Shown: piece by piece, positions 48,061 to 60,040 of the stretch
Layout: every line of letters starts with the position of its first letter
Numbering within the stretch: the first letter of the stretch is position 1
Notes under the pieces: generated by a model
Told to the model about the DNA's origin: nothing
Databases searched by the model: none
The model's input: only the letters and a program-made list of their open reading frames with translations
Source: Macrocystis pyrifera
Lineage: Eukaryota > Sar > Phaeophyceae > Laminariales > Laminariaceae
Reading direction: 5' to 3'
Length of the DNA stretch: 64,000 bases
Assembly (NCBI GenBank): GCA_031763025.1
Contig: JASSKH010000010.1
Location: 3,467,901 to 3,531,900, forward strand
Position numbers and translations under genes: made by a program

Positions 48061-48419
48061 TATCAACGGGTTGCCATATATAAGGTACCAGGTATGTATA
48101 GGTCATGCGTATCCTATAGATCATCACGTGGAAACCTGCGCAGGATCAAAGAGACCGCACCGTGTGGCTGCTGTAGGAGTACAATAAATATGCTTGACAC
48201 GCACGATTAACAGTACCACGACCTGGTCACAACTAACTCTTGTAACTGCGGAACCATGTACGCATCGTTCAGCTAGGTCAGACCCATGGGAAGATTGTAC
48301 CGGTGATGTAGACCCGTGCAAACGAGCTGTGTGACCTGTACAGTGATCTGATCTGCGCAGTGATCTGATCTGTCCGTGTGCTGGTATGATAACAAGTACT
48401 CGTACTAGCCGCCTTACCG

Positions 48420-48502
48420 TTTTAGGACCGCAGTCCCGTTTTGGGTAAAACCCACTCAGACTATTAGTAGGTTATCCCCAAAACGGGGCTGCGGTCCTTA
48501 GT
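48420..48502. mobile_element. MITE H copy 1 (palindrome)
   Basis: Arms AGGACCGCAGTCCCGTTTTG and its inverse CAAAACGGGGCTGCGGTCCT flank about 40 bp. Within about 700 bp of a second copy. Confidence 0.7.
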
Positions 48503-48625
48503 GGTTGCGCGCATCGGACAGATCATCTGCAGATCGTCTAGATAGTTCGGATCCTAACCTACGGATATGGGATGTTGTGCAGGATCTGTCTTGGGACACG
48601 CCACGATCTACAGCAGTAGAGGCCT

Positions 48626-48652
48626 AACCCTAACCCTTACCCTAAGCTGTTA
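48626..48652 (+). repeat. Interstitial telomere-like repeat
   Basis: CTAACCCTAACCCTTACCCTA: about four CCCTAA-type units inside the chromosome. Confidence 0.6.
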
Positions 48653-49116
48653 TGAGATAATATAGCACATACCCAACCCCGGACACATACGTGTTACAAG
48701 GATTTATCCTGGGCTGGATAATTGATGGATATTTTACCCCTATAGCTCAGTAGGTAATACCTTCACATTTGGCGTCGTCGGCAGGACACGGCTACAACAG
48801 CAGTAGATCATGCTGACTTTACGGGTTTCATCCGGCAACATGATGAGCTACTTACAACTGACAGTAGATCATACAACATCTATGATACCCTGAAATGTTT
48901 GAGACCGTTTCGTGGGGATCGGTTACCCGTTCAAGGTGTGGAAGGTCGGCGGCTTGCATCCACTGCGTACCGTTCCTGTTCTTGAAACCTGAACGCTTTT
49001 TACTGCAGTATTTCCTTCCTGGTGCAGACCACTCTAGACGGAAAATATAAGGAGCGCTTGAGCATTAACATGAAGACCAAACGTACCGTACATTCCCGTC
49101 CAGAGTGGCTTAAATC

Positions 49117-49203
49117 TTTCAGGACCGCAGTCCCGTTTTGGGGACAAACTACTTGGAATTTGAGTGATTTGTCCCCAAAACGGGACTCCAGTACTGAAGG
49201 GAT
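49117..49203. mobile_element. MITE H copy 2 (palindrome)
   Basis: Same arms (AGGACCGCAGTCCCGTTTTG ... CAAAACGGGACTCCAGTACT) around a different-looking centre. It creates an ORF in both strands that is not a gene. Confidence 0.7.
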
Positions 49204-49517
49204 AAAGCCTACTTCTGCGCGCGTTGCCGTATAAATGCATTCACGCGTACGGCGTACCTTTTCGATGTCGTGGTGAGATACTCTGTCCCTTTGACTGTTT
49301 TGTACACTCGATCGCGCGATCGCGCCTACCGGTACAGCCGCAGCTACTTCTGTAGCTTTGTTTTTGTTGTTGTTGTTGCTGGTGTGGTGTTGACGCCTGC
49401 TTGACAAGGGGCGTTCCCGCAACTTTATGCTCTTTACACGAACGGCGCCACCCCAGAGGGTTGCTTTAGCGCTTATTCGAGAAAATGATTGACACACACT
49501 GTGTACGAGGCGAATTG

Positions 49518-49614
49518 AACTAACCCTAATCCTGACCCTAAGCCAAATGAGAGCAACCCTAACCCTAATCCTGAGCCAATTGAAGCAACCCTAACCCTGA
49601 CCCTACGCCTATCA
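49518..49614 (+). repeat. Telomere-like minisatellite, about 33-bp unit
   Basis: Three units of AACCCTAACCCTAATCCTGA plus a CCAATTGAAGC-type spacer. Either an interstitial telomeric block diverged into a longer unit, or a subtelomere-derived repeat. Confidence 0.6.
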
Positions 49615-49619
49615 GACTA

Positions 49620-51489
49620 AATCTCGAATAAGCGGGAAGCTCTACTGCCACCCCACCCCGCTCCTGCGGCCACAAAGGCATGAACGACCAGCAGCACAGA
49701 AATATCTACAGTAGTACGGCACAGAAGAAGCGGCCAGCACATCCAGGTCACGAGAGACAGAGAGAGAGTAGTCGCTCGGCACTCCACTCCGATGTATTTG
49801 TTGTTACATTTTGTGCTGCTGTAGCGCACACCGCCACGCCTCTTTCCTCTTGCGCAACACGCCGCGCTCCCTAGAAAACCTTTCCTGCACGTATTGTGAA
49901 TAGTTGGCTTGCGTCGACGGCTAGTGCTATCTTTGTGTAGGAAGATCAACGCTGCCCGGCGCGGAGTTTGATGCAAGAGAGAATACTGCCCCACCCAGGA
50001 GGCGGGAGGCGCGACAGTAACTCAGGACTAAGCTATTAATAGTCTAGACTGCTGTGTATAAAACCCGGCTCAGCTTAGACAGATGAGGTAGTCCCCTCCT
50101 CCTCACATTCTTCGTTCCGGCTAGTTTTTTTTAAGTCGGTCGGGGTTAGAGCTTGTAGGGCTTCAGGTCGAGCACGTTTCAACGGTTTTATCGAAGCTGC
50201 GCCAACGTGTGTGCATAAATCGCTAGCCTAGCCTAGCCTAGCCAAGCGTGCGTGCCATACGAGTACTGTGATGGAGTGCGGCAACGGGCTGTAGATGTAG
50301 GGAACGTACGGCTGCTTTAGATACGTATGATTTTGTTATAGACGGTGTGACGTCACGCTTCTGACCGGCGGCACGTAGGTCGTAATAAGGGAACGTCAAC
50401 TCTGTTCGATGTCCCCCCCCCGAAGGGATCAGTCACTGCTTCGTGTGAACCTAGCTTTGTTCCAGTTTGAGGTTCCCGTACGATACCTTGAATGGAGGTA
50501 CCTTAACAGTACCGTCGAGTGGCGTGGCGTAGCGTAGCGTAGCTTAGTGTAGCATAGCGAAAACGTCGGGTTGGGCTTCTCCTGTCCCCACCACACTGCC
50601 CCGCACTTCACCGCCTCGCACCGCACCGTCCGGCCCCGCAAAGATGAAACAGCAGCAGCACAATAGTAGTACCAGGGCACGAGTTTTGCCTTGCCCATCG
50701 CCACCGCCGCCGCCTATTGTCTCTTGTCCGCCCTCATTCCTGCCAGGCTGCGTTGTCACCGAGGCATTCCTGCGCGCGCCCTTCCCCAGGCAGACACGGG
50801 CACAGGCGCGGGGGCGGGGGCAGCGAGAGCGGGAAATGCTAACGCCAAGCGTTGTGGGCATCGAGCACACCTTCAGGCAAGTCAGGCAAGCGTCTGGTGA
50901 GAAAGATCGATTGACGGCGGGGGGAAGCGCTCTAGTGACAAAGCCGCGGGCCATTGCAATCACGACAACAACGGCGATTCCAGTTTCGCGTCGGTTCGAA
51001 GGCGGGGAAGATGAAGCGCTCCACGCGCGACAAGGTGGGTACACAAGGTGCCAGGTACCTGGTCACGGGTACCAGGTGTGTATTACAGCAGTAGTTGGAC
51101 ATCTCATCGAACAATTTTGATTTTTGTATATAAACAAGGTTCCCCTCCGTGATGTGGGTAACGTGAAATCCCGGGGGCATCGCAAAGCGAAAAGGAAATG
51201 ACAGGGAACACACGTGTAGCTGTTTGACGGAAACGTGAACCATGGGTTAGCGTATTGCTCGAAGGAAAAAGTAGTAGTCAGCAGGAACTGAGTACTACTC
51301 TTTCTTTGGAGCGATACACTAGCCTATGCCACACGTTTCCTCCAAGAACAGCCGTGAGTTGGAGCTGTGGATACGCGCTGTACAATGACAGCAGGTACGC
51401 GCAAGCGAGGATTTTCGCTCGCCGTGTACAGTGTCCGCACAAGCGAAGGAGTGCTCAGGGGTTGTTGTATCGCAATGTGGAGTAGTGTT
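49620..51489. other. Unassigned stretch between telomere-like repeat and Helitron
   Basis: Short repeats TAGCC (50222-50243) and GCGTA (50522-50556) plus a GC-rich ORF region described separately. Nothing else recognised. Confidence 0.35.
50644..51040 (+). other. GC-rich ORF ending at a donor-like site, unidentified
   Basis: Open plus frame with MLTPSVVGIEHTFRQVRQAS and RRFEGGEDEALHAR, ending at ACAAG|GTGGGTA. The base composition is exon-like, but the opposite strand is also open (50544-51044) and no domain is recognisable. Confidence 0.2.
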
Positions 51490-51499
51490 TTGTTGCAAT

Positions 51500-52020
51500 A
51501 TAGCACGTCACATGTGTTTGCGCTTGGCGGTAATGGTTAGGGGTGACCAGCGAACGTTATTCAAACTTGGATATTGTACAATTTTGGTTGGCGGCCACAA
51601 TTTCAGTATATGTCGCAAACGTGGTGGGATTTGCCATGAGTTCAAGGTAGTGTACAACGCTTTGGTACCGTGTATGAGGGGAGCCAAAAGTCGTGATGTA
51701 CTCCTCGTTTATCCCCGTGGACAGAGCTAGATGAAAAGTGTTACCACCTGAACCCGCCACTACATCATCATGTGAACAGACATCTGATTAATTAGTTGGT
51801 GTCGCACTGTGTTATGCGATTCAGGATTGCTGAACACATGACGGGCGATACATCTCAGCAAGCAAGCTCCATCTCCAGTCTCGTTCACGATGGACCAAGA
51901 GCTATGACTTCGATTGTGCTTTGACCTTTTGTTGTTATTGGAAGTGGCACGAGTTAGATCGGTGTTGAAAATGGGGGGAGCATGTCCTGCAGCGGCAGCG
52001 ATGAACTCAGAGATAGACAA
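51500..52020 (-). pseudogene. OTU-family cysteine protease domain of the Helitron
   Basis: After ATG 52020, IVNETGDGACLLRCIARHVF carries the OTU catalytic D-G-x-C, followed by NPESHNTVRHQLINQMSVHMM. The domain continues in a shifted frame from 51760 with VVHYLELMANPTTFATYTEI, the conserved OTU middle block, and after a stop (51557-51559) comes TPNHYR with the catalytic-His NHY at about 51530-51538. All catalytic elements are thus present but split by one frameshift and one stop. The ATG overlaps the end of the helicase frame by 14 bp in a different frame, so in an ancestor it was either fused or translated from an overlapping ORF. Confidence 0.75.
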
Positions 52021-53880
52021 TATTGTGAACGTGGGACACTCCGTTGATAAGTCGTTCGGGTTTAATGAGGCAAAGGAGGTTGTCCTGACAGGTGGTTCTA
52101 CTCAAAGCGACATACATTTGTCCATGGGAAAACACTTCGCCTCTAACGTCGAGCCCTACTCTTTGCGATATTTGCCCTTGTGATTCATCAATGGTCATAG
52201 CGTAGCATAAACGCACAGGGAATTGAAATCGGTGGAAAGCAATACCACGGGCTCCATTGAACTTCGAAATATATGCGTGGTATTTTGACAATAAGAGATT
52301 CTTCCGATATGACTTCATCGTCAATAACCGGCTGTGAAATACCTCTGATTATTCCTCTCTTTTTCCGTTGACGAGACCACTGTCGAAATTTATGTTACGA
52401 ATAAAAACCCAAAGCTCCAATTTTGAGGTGTAGGTCATCAGGAGGAGTGCCAGGCACTTGTACACTGTTCAAGTACTCGACCGAAAGGACGTCCGGCATG
52501 TTTTCGTCGTAGGTTGTGATTTTGTCTGTACTTAGTAGGTGGTGGCCTCGTCCTGGAGTTTTGTCGAGGATAAAATCGTTGATATGGTCGATGTTGACCT
52601 TGGCGGGAGCCAAAATGCCCCGGTCATTTGTTGTTGTTGTATTTGGCCAGTACTGTAGGAGATCTGGGTATACACTGTCGATGAGTTGTTCGAAGTCTGT
52701 GGTTCCTTCAATAGAGCATGTGGTTTCAGAACCGTCTTCGTTTGTCACGGTGTGTTGCGAGGGGATCGCAAGAGTACTATCTGGAGGAAGACGGGCTCTA
52801 TCTTGCCCTCGCCGATCGCCAGCACTGTTTTTGCGAATGGGATATCATCTTTGTCTCTCATTGACACAGTTAGACGGAAGCGTTGAACATGTTGCCACAG
52901 ATTAGAGGAAAGGAAGGCGTGTTCCACTGTTTCAGTTTCAGTGCCAAATTTGAGGACAGGGCCAACTTGTCTCCAGTCTCCGCTAAACCAAACAGTTTTG
53001 CCGGCGAATGGCAAGTAACTGTTGCAAAGGTCTTGAAGTGTTAAGTTCAGGGCTTCAGGGGCGAACTTTGAGGACATCACGGCTTCATCCCAGACGATGA
53101 GCGATGCTCGCTTGAGGACATCAGCACGCTCAGACTCAGCTTAGACGATACAGACACTTCCGTCAACGGCATAGTCACCAAACGGCAGTTTAGAAGTAGA
53201 ATAGGCGGTGAGACCACCAGGCAGTTTGAGGGCGACAATGCCTGTGGAGACTGCACAAAACACTAATTTTCCTTGAGAACGTAGGCGGGCTGCGGTGGTG
53301 CATTATGTGAAAGGTTTACCTGTCCCGGCAGGTGCATCTATCTTGTAGAGGCCACTCAAGTCTTGAAGAGCATGGTTAGTAACAGTGTCGAAATTTCTCC
53401 TTTGTTGTGGCGTCAGCTGAGGTATGAGTGTCTGAGCAAGTTCAGTCTGTTCTGTCTTGTTGAAGTTGTTGATTAGGCGGTCAAACTCCGTGTTGTCATG
53501 GTGGACATTTGGAAGGCCAAATTGGTTTGTGGAACGGCCATGTTTGTTGAGCACGAGATACATATGTTTGAGAGCGCCGTCTGAGCTAGCAGCGGCGGAC
53601 ATCGTCACTGTGAAGTCAAATGAGAAGCTGCACCTGAAATTATTCCCATAATGGGGGTGCGGGGGCGCCGCACAGTATTAATGTTATAAAAAGACGACGG
53701 AGTTCCCGTGTAGTGGTGAACCCCGTAGCCTCTTGCATTGAAAAGGCGTACTCGTCAATGATTTGAAAGAGGCCAAGTTGTCTTGCACACTGTTCTTATG
53801 TTTCGTACTCGAAGCCGTTATTAGAGCGTAAGTGGAGGAAGCTACTGGCCGGGCGACATAGCAGCAACAGGCGCAAGAAC
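52007..53880 (-). pseudogene. Helitron SF1 helicase domain, broken
   Basis: The upstream linker FLRLLLLCRPASSFLHLRSN (about 53880-53820) contains a stop shortly after it. Helicase motif I reads DAPAGTGKPF, with the usual Thr after GK replaced by Pro, and a stop (53303-53305) follows directly. The same frame continues as LRSQGKLVFCAVSTGIVALK and LPGGLTAYSTSKLPFGDYAV to a second stop (53141-53143). Motif II is LIVWDEAVM (near 53090) and motif III FSGDWRQVGPVL. The C-terminal end has FQFPVRLCYAMTIDESQGQ and VFSHGQMYVALSRTT (52010-52250), the usual motifs V and VI. In live elements this helicase unwinds donor DNA during rolling-circle transposition. Confidence 0.85.
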
Positions 53881-54360
53881 CAGGTATCCCCTTGGTCGGA
53901 CTCATATATTGTATGCGGTTGACGTTTGTGGTAACTTTTTGACAGACGAAGTGTCTATCTGTCTCGAAGCGTTGTGGTTGAGGATTGAAAGTCGTCATCT
54001 CCACTGCTACCATTGTCGTCGTCGAGAGCGATGTCGATTCGACGCCGTTTGGAAGTCCTTTGTGTTCTCTCAATCGAAAATTACTCGAAGTATTGGGGGT
54101 AAGTCAAGTCATCGCAGAGCGGCGAAATAGGGCGGCCGAAGTACCTCATAAGATTGGAGACGGCTGCGCCTGCAGCAGCTTGTCGTTTGTCAGACTCGCC
54201 GGCTTCCTCGTGAACAACTGGCTGTTCTCTCTTGTGGTGAACGTAAAGCAAGTTAACTGAAGGTGTTACCTCTTGAGTGGTGAATCCGAAAATATGCCAT
54301 ATGGCCTCAGAACTGGATCTGTACCGGACGCTTCTGTAAGCCTTTCCCATCTTTGCCGTA

Positions 54361-56160
54361 CAAAACCCTTGCACATATTGTGTCTGCCTTTTTGTCTGCG
54401 TACTTGTAATGGTATACAATGACCGCCATGGCGGTCACCAAATCCACACAGATATGGCAGTCATGTTTCATGAATTAATATGGGTTGTATGGCACAATAT
54501 CCCTGTTAACGATCACGGTGTCAACAGTTTTGTTTTCGCAGTTTTTGCACTTAATAGGGGCCTTGTCACCGTTGTTAAGACGTTCGTGGTCGGCTTGACC
54601 AGAGTTTTTAGTGTAGAGGAAGGAGCGGAAAGGTTGTGGATAATTGTTCTGGCAGTACTTTTGTGTTTTTTTTGTTTACTTTCATGCAAGGTGCGGATGG
54701 ATTGTGACTTCCACATTTCTTGTGGACCATGTATTTGAGCACTTTGGCACGAAGCTCTCCGTTTGCGATGAAAGGGTCTGGGAGGTTGTTCCAAATCCAA
54801 TCGTCAACTTCTGCGCGCTGTTCTAGAGTAGCCCCTTCGTATTTGACGATGCCATGTGCGTGCACAGCATCTCTGGCTTGGCATTCAATAACGTACATAG
54901 GTATGCACATTTTCCAAATAGTTTGCTTTTTAGATCAACCAGGAGGTGTTTGAGCTTAACTTTGAAAACACGGTCGACGAGGTCAGGTCTGTCCGTGCCG
55001 GTTTGACCTGGAAGGAGGTTTAGTTGTACTTCAGGCCAGGTCGGCCATTCTGTGACGGTCATCATTAAGGTGGGAGGGCCCATGCGCGCGACCACGGCCA
55101 TTGCGTCTAGTTGCTTCCTTTTTATGTTGACGTGTGATCCGTGAAAGCTCGCGGGTAGTCGTTCACATTTAGCTTGTTGAGGAGGAGCGTTATGAATGGC
55201 ATTCTTGGTAGTCAAACGTTTTTTGGGGAATTGTTTCTCCGTGTAAGACAAGTTGAGTTCATCTGTCCTGACGTATTGATCGCACGCCCATTCCTGTGCG
55301 ACGGAGGACAACAGGTGGAACACCGGCTCTATTGGCAAACGTTGTCGGCAATAATAAAAGTTATTTGCAGGCGTTCCTGTCGTTGATAAAGTACGATCTT
55401 TGCGTCCATCCATGAAATGGTCTGGTGACCACCCGGCGTCACCGGAAAGTATAGAAATGGGTATTGCAGAGGGAGATAACTACTTGAGTACCCTGGTATA
55501 TAGGTACAAAACGTGACTTTTCACATTCTGATGTTGGTCTGTTTCGCGGGAAGGTGTATACATGGCGCTTTGTAGGTGCGGCTGTGTTGTCTTTATACAG
55601 CAAGGCCGTAATTTCTGTCTTTGCAGTGGGTTCAACACGCGAAGTTTCTTCAAAAGAAATGCTCATGTTGTCACCATCTGAGTTGTCTATTTCAACAAGC
55701 GAAGCAAGATATTCCTTAACCCAAGAGTTGTGTTGCTTGAGTTTGTCGGCAATAAACTTGACTGTTTCGTCGTCAAGATGTGAAGCCTGCGTTTTTTGTT
55801 GTAATTCATCATCGTAGATGTACATGCGAGCGTTGTTGTGGGCTGTGTTCTCGTACGAACCACGGCAGCTATTCATCACCCTGTGGTAAGGGCGCCCATG
55901 CAACTTCAACATGCTAGGATATGCAGATTGTATTCCATGCTGGGCCGGGGCTAGCCCCGAGGCATGCGAAAGAAAATGTGCGGCTATAGGCTCTTTGTCT
56001 TTTCTAAAATTGACGACTGCTGAACGCGTTCAAGACATCTGCAGGCAAAGGTCTTGATCCGTGCACAACGAACTTTCCTTTCTCACAACAATTGATGCTC
56101 TTTTCTCTTCAAGTCCGGGCCTTGCAATAGTTGCAAATGTTGTTGGCATCGTGCATTAAA
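54361..56160 (-). pseudogene. Helitron Rep N-terminal part (zinc finger and HUH/Tyr nuclease)
   Basis: Around 56040-56160 two frames encode ICNYCKAR and INCCEKGKFVVHGSRPLP, the Cys-rich start typical of Helitron proteins. From 55912, KLHGRPYHRVMNSCRG and ARMYIYDDE match the usual region before the nuclease. Near 55080-55140, LPASFHGSHVNIKRKQLDAM and MTVTEWPTWPEV are the classic Helitron_like_N block. The HUH metal-binding motif appears as ARDAVHAHGIVKY near 54857, and the catalytic Tyr region as VIVYHYKYADKKAD near 54400-54425. Helitron Rep nicks a single strand and forms a 5'-phosphotyrosine link. At least three reading frames are needed to read these blocks, so it is inactive as read. Confidence 0.85.
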
Positions 56161-56869
56161 TTAAAAAATATCATTGAAAAGGTCTTGGGCAACTGCACGT
56201 TTAAATCGCCGAAGCTTAAAACACCTAGTCGTGGAAGTTCATCAGCCTTTCTCCCCTACCACGACGACTCATCAACTCCTTAAACCCTCCAGAACGTACA
56301 GTCTACTTTGTGCTATGGTCAGTGTTCAGGTAATAAGTATTGAGGCGGAGGAGAACTGTCTCCTCAACTCGCAAGAAAAGGTCTCATATAGCGACACCGG
56401 CAGCCAGCTCCTGAGGAGGCCTCTTCGATTATTGTTCCAGCGAAGAACGTGCCTGCTTCTTCGCGCTGCTGTTCTGGAGGCGGATGTCGGCGTCGGTGTT
56501 GACGTGGTCCTCAATCTCTTACCTGTACTTGATAGCGCAGCCGATGTGGTAGGGACTCGCACCCCTCGTCACCAACTGGTCGGTGGTAAGGATAGTGCTG
56601 TCCTCCCTCTTGCAATCGCGGCAGGTCTTGCCAACCTGATGTGATGGGCGGCGCAAGAGAGGAAGGGATGGACGGCATGACAGAACGTATGTTGTTAGTG
56701 CCATTAAAGGAATGTGAAATGCAGTACTCGTGGCAGCACCCACGTGGTACGATGGACTGGAACATGACAAAACTTATACAACAACATATTGTGCGAAGAA
56801 GCATGCAGCCATTATAGCCCCTGCAGTAAATACCACTAGTTGCAATAGAGAGGTCAGCACGGGTGGGGA

Positions 56870-59800
56870 CATGGCAAAACAAAACGAAACGCTCATACAG
56901 CAGCAAGAGCATCAACAGAGACTTACTGCTACTGCTAGCCCAAAAACCAAACGCTGATACAACGGCGAGAGCATCAACAGAGACTGCTGCCTCTACTGTT
57001 GCCACTACAACACTACTACTACAACTACCAAAACCTAACGCTCATGCAACAGCGACAACATTGATACTGTAGTACCACAGCTACTACTATTAATACAACG
57101 AGTAAACAACGGCAACAGTTGCATGCACGTCTACTCCACTTGAGACTATACAGCACTATTAAAACTAAATACTACTGTAGATGTAGTAGAGGTAGAAGCA
57201 GCATGAATAAAGGGTACACGACTACATGCACGCGGTACCATGGGTTGACTATTACGGGGGTCCATAGTTAATAGGACCTATGGTATACATAAAAACCTAT
57301 ATATTTTACTGTTTTTACTAACAATATTTGGTCCTATTTACTATGTTCCCCCGTAATACCATACTGAGAAGCATGCAGAACACGAAACTACTACTACGAC
57401 CACTAACAATACCACTCTGGAGCATGAGCAAATGCTTATACAATACAGACAAACTCATGGGAAACAGACAGATTAAACGTAACCACGCGGCACCATGGGT
57501 TGGGGCTTAACTATACTGTTCCTATGCACCACTGCCACTACCACCACACCTCTATACAGCACTACTGCTACTACAGAAGTAGCATGAATAAATAGTACAC
57601 TACAGCATGCACGCGGTACCATCGGTTGAGTACTGCTGTACTGTTACTATACACGAACACCACTATGACGCTGAAGTAGTACAGGTAGAAGTAGCATGAC
57701 TACAATACTCTTACTATATCCCACTGCCACTACTACTATACTGAGACTATACGGCACTACTACTACAGTTTAGGTAGAGGCTGCATGATTAAATAGTACA
57801 CAAAAACATGCACGCGCTACCATGGGTTGACTACTACTCCGTATACTGTAAACATACACCAATACCACTACTACGCAGTAGTACAGGTAGAGGCAGCATG
57901 CGAAAAAATATACTACTATGACAACTAATAGTACCACGCTAAGTACTACTGCTGGAGCATGACGAAACGCATATACAATACCGACAACCTCATGGTAAAC
58001 AGGCGAAATAACCACGCGGCACCATGGGTCGGGGCATGACTACGATACTGTTACTATACACCACTGCCACAATTACTACACGAGCACTACTACAGATGTA
58101 GTATGGATAGAAGCAGCATGAATAAACTGTACGCTACAACATGCACGCGGTACCATGGGTCGACTACTATACTGTTACTATACACCATTACCACTACTAC
58201 GCTGAAGTAGTACAGGTAGAACAACTACTACACGGACACTACTACAAACGTAGTGTTGGTAGAAACAGCATGAATAAACAGTACACTACAACATGCATGG
58301 GCACCATGGGTTGACTATTGTACTGTTACTATGCACCATTACCACTACTACGCTGAAGTGGTACAGGTAGAGGCAGCATGCGAAATATTGTACGACCACT
58401 AAAAAAGCTAATACTACAGTATGTAATACTGCTGGGCCATGACCAAACGCTCATACAATACAGACAACCTCATGATAAAGCAGACAGGTGAAATAACCAC
58501 AAGCATGGGTTGGGGCATTAGTACTATGCTGTTACTATACACTGCCACAACGACGTACATGCAATACAGGTAGAGATAGCATGATTAAAGACCACGCTAC
58601 TACCTACCTACTACTAGTGCTGCTATTACAAACTTTCGTACAACGGCAACAGCAATACTGCTGTACTGTTACTATACATCTCTACTACACAGATTTGTTG
58701 CCACGATTCAGCTGCTGTTGCCGTGAGTACTTATTTGACAGTCATTCGATTATTATCGACGTATTATACTGAGATTATACTGCACAACTACTGCTACAGA
58801 TGTAGTACACCACTACCGCTACTGCGCAGAAGTAGTACAGGTAGAAGCAGCATGCAAATTATTACACCACGACTACTAAAAATGCTACTAGTAATACTAC
58901 TTTAAGTACTACTGCCGGAGCATGATCAAACGCTCAAACAATACAGACAACCACATGGTAAACAGAGAGGCTAAATATCCACGCGGTGCCATGGGTTGGG
59001 GTATGATTACTATACTGCTGTTGCTCTGCACCACTACCACTACTATGTACATGCAGTACAGGTAGAAGCAGCATGAATAAATACTACACAACTACCTAGT
59101 ACTACCGCTACTACTAACTTTCATACAACGGCAAGAGTAGCAAGCGGTACCATGGGTTGGGGGCATGACTACTATACTGTTACTCTCAATGTACACCACT
59201 ACCACTACTACGCAGGTAGATGTTGTAAGAGGTAGAAGCAGCATGCACTCTACAATATGCTATACTACTGTACTTTCGAACACTAGTGATGCGACCACTA
59301 CTTGCTGCTGGAGCAGACGAAACGCTCATACAGTACAGAAAATCTGATGGTCAACAGAAAGGTAAAATTTTTTTTCGAAAACATGAAAACCAATCGCTCA
59401 TACAGCGGCAAGAGCATCGACAGAGACTACTACTGCTACTGCTACTACTACTGCTCCTGCTATTAATACTACTACTACTATAACCAAACGCTCATACAAC
59501 GGCAAGATCGACGGGGAATATTATTACTGCTGGTAGTAGTACTACAACTGGTAATACTCTTACCAACATAGACTATAACCACTACTTCTGCTATACTTTT
59601 ACTATACCTGACTACTACCACTACCATTACTACTATACTGTGACTCTACAACACTACTACTATCAATACTTCTACATATTTAGTATAGGTAGAAGCAGTA
59701 TGAATAAATAGTACAGTACTACACGCACGCAGTACAATCATTACTATTTTTACAGCGACTACTACTACAGCTATGCTATACTATAGTACACTACTGCTAT
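56870..59800 (+). repeat. About 2.9 kb degenerate tandem array, ACT/TAC-rich
   Basis: Recurring blocks are AACGCTCATACA, CACGCGGTACCATGGGTTG, TACTATACACCACTACC, GAAGTAGTACAGGTAGA and AGCAGCATGAATAAA. The CCATGGGT block is seen at about 57238, 57491, 57618, 57820, 58021, 58153, 58306, 58507, 58988 and 59149. Two versions tend to alternate, one continuing GACTACT and one GGGGCATGA, so a higher-order unit is likely. No long ORF. Confidence 0.75.
57252..57356. mobile_element. MITE B copy 4, inserted in the tandem array
   Basis: Intact termini and TA flanks. It interrupts an array unit right after ATGGGTTGACTA, where other units continue CTACT, so the insertion postdates the array. Confidence 0.8.
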
Positions 59801-60040
59801 ATCTGCGTGTCAAAAACAGCGTCAATAATGCAGAAAACCTCGTGATAAACAGAAAGGCCAAAATAACCTAAAACGTCACTATTTACAGGAAGCAGCTTAT
59901 CTGTATTTGTTAATGTGCAGGCATACGTACGGTTGGGGAACAATGAAAAAGTTATCCGCAGTTGTCATGGAAAGTTTGTAGCGACTGTCAAATACAGTAC
60001 TCACGGCAACAGCAGCTGACTCGTGGCAACAGCAGTTGAA
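58690..60040. repeat. Inverted pair of foldback-related arms
   Basis: 58692-58742 (GCTGCTGTTGCCGTGAGTAC, TTTGACAGTC) reappears inverted at 59986-60035. Both resemble the outer arm of the foldback element at 63.0-63.8 kb (GTGGCAACAGCAGCTG). This may be a decayed relative of that element spanning the end of the tandem array. Confidence 0.45.

Larger units (their letters stand above)
51490..56165 (-). mobile_element. Degenerate Helitron with OTU domain (Helentron-like)
   Basis: On the minus strand the order is a Cys-rich zinc-finger segment, a Helitron N-terminal region, an HUH/Tyr Rep, an SF1 (PIF1-like) helicase, then an OTU protease. This is the coding plan of rolling-circle Helitrons; OTU domains are known from some Helentron-type elements. 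Stops and frame changes interrupt it throughout (for example in-frame stops at 53303-53305 and 53141-53143), so this copy is dead. I could not locate the termini: no confident 5' TC end, 3' hairpin or CTRR end was found. Boundaries given are those of recognisable coding remnants. Confidence 0.85.

Noticed and set aside
49000-49497. 165-codon ORF, minus strand
   Set aside because: It runs straight through a MITE H palindrome and simple repeats; no protein motif.
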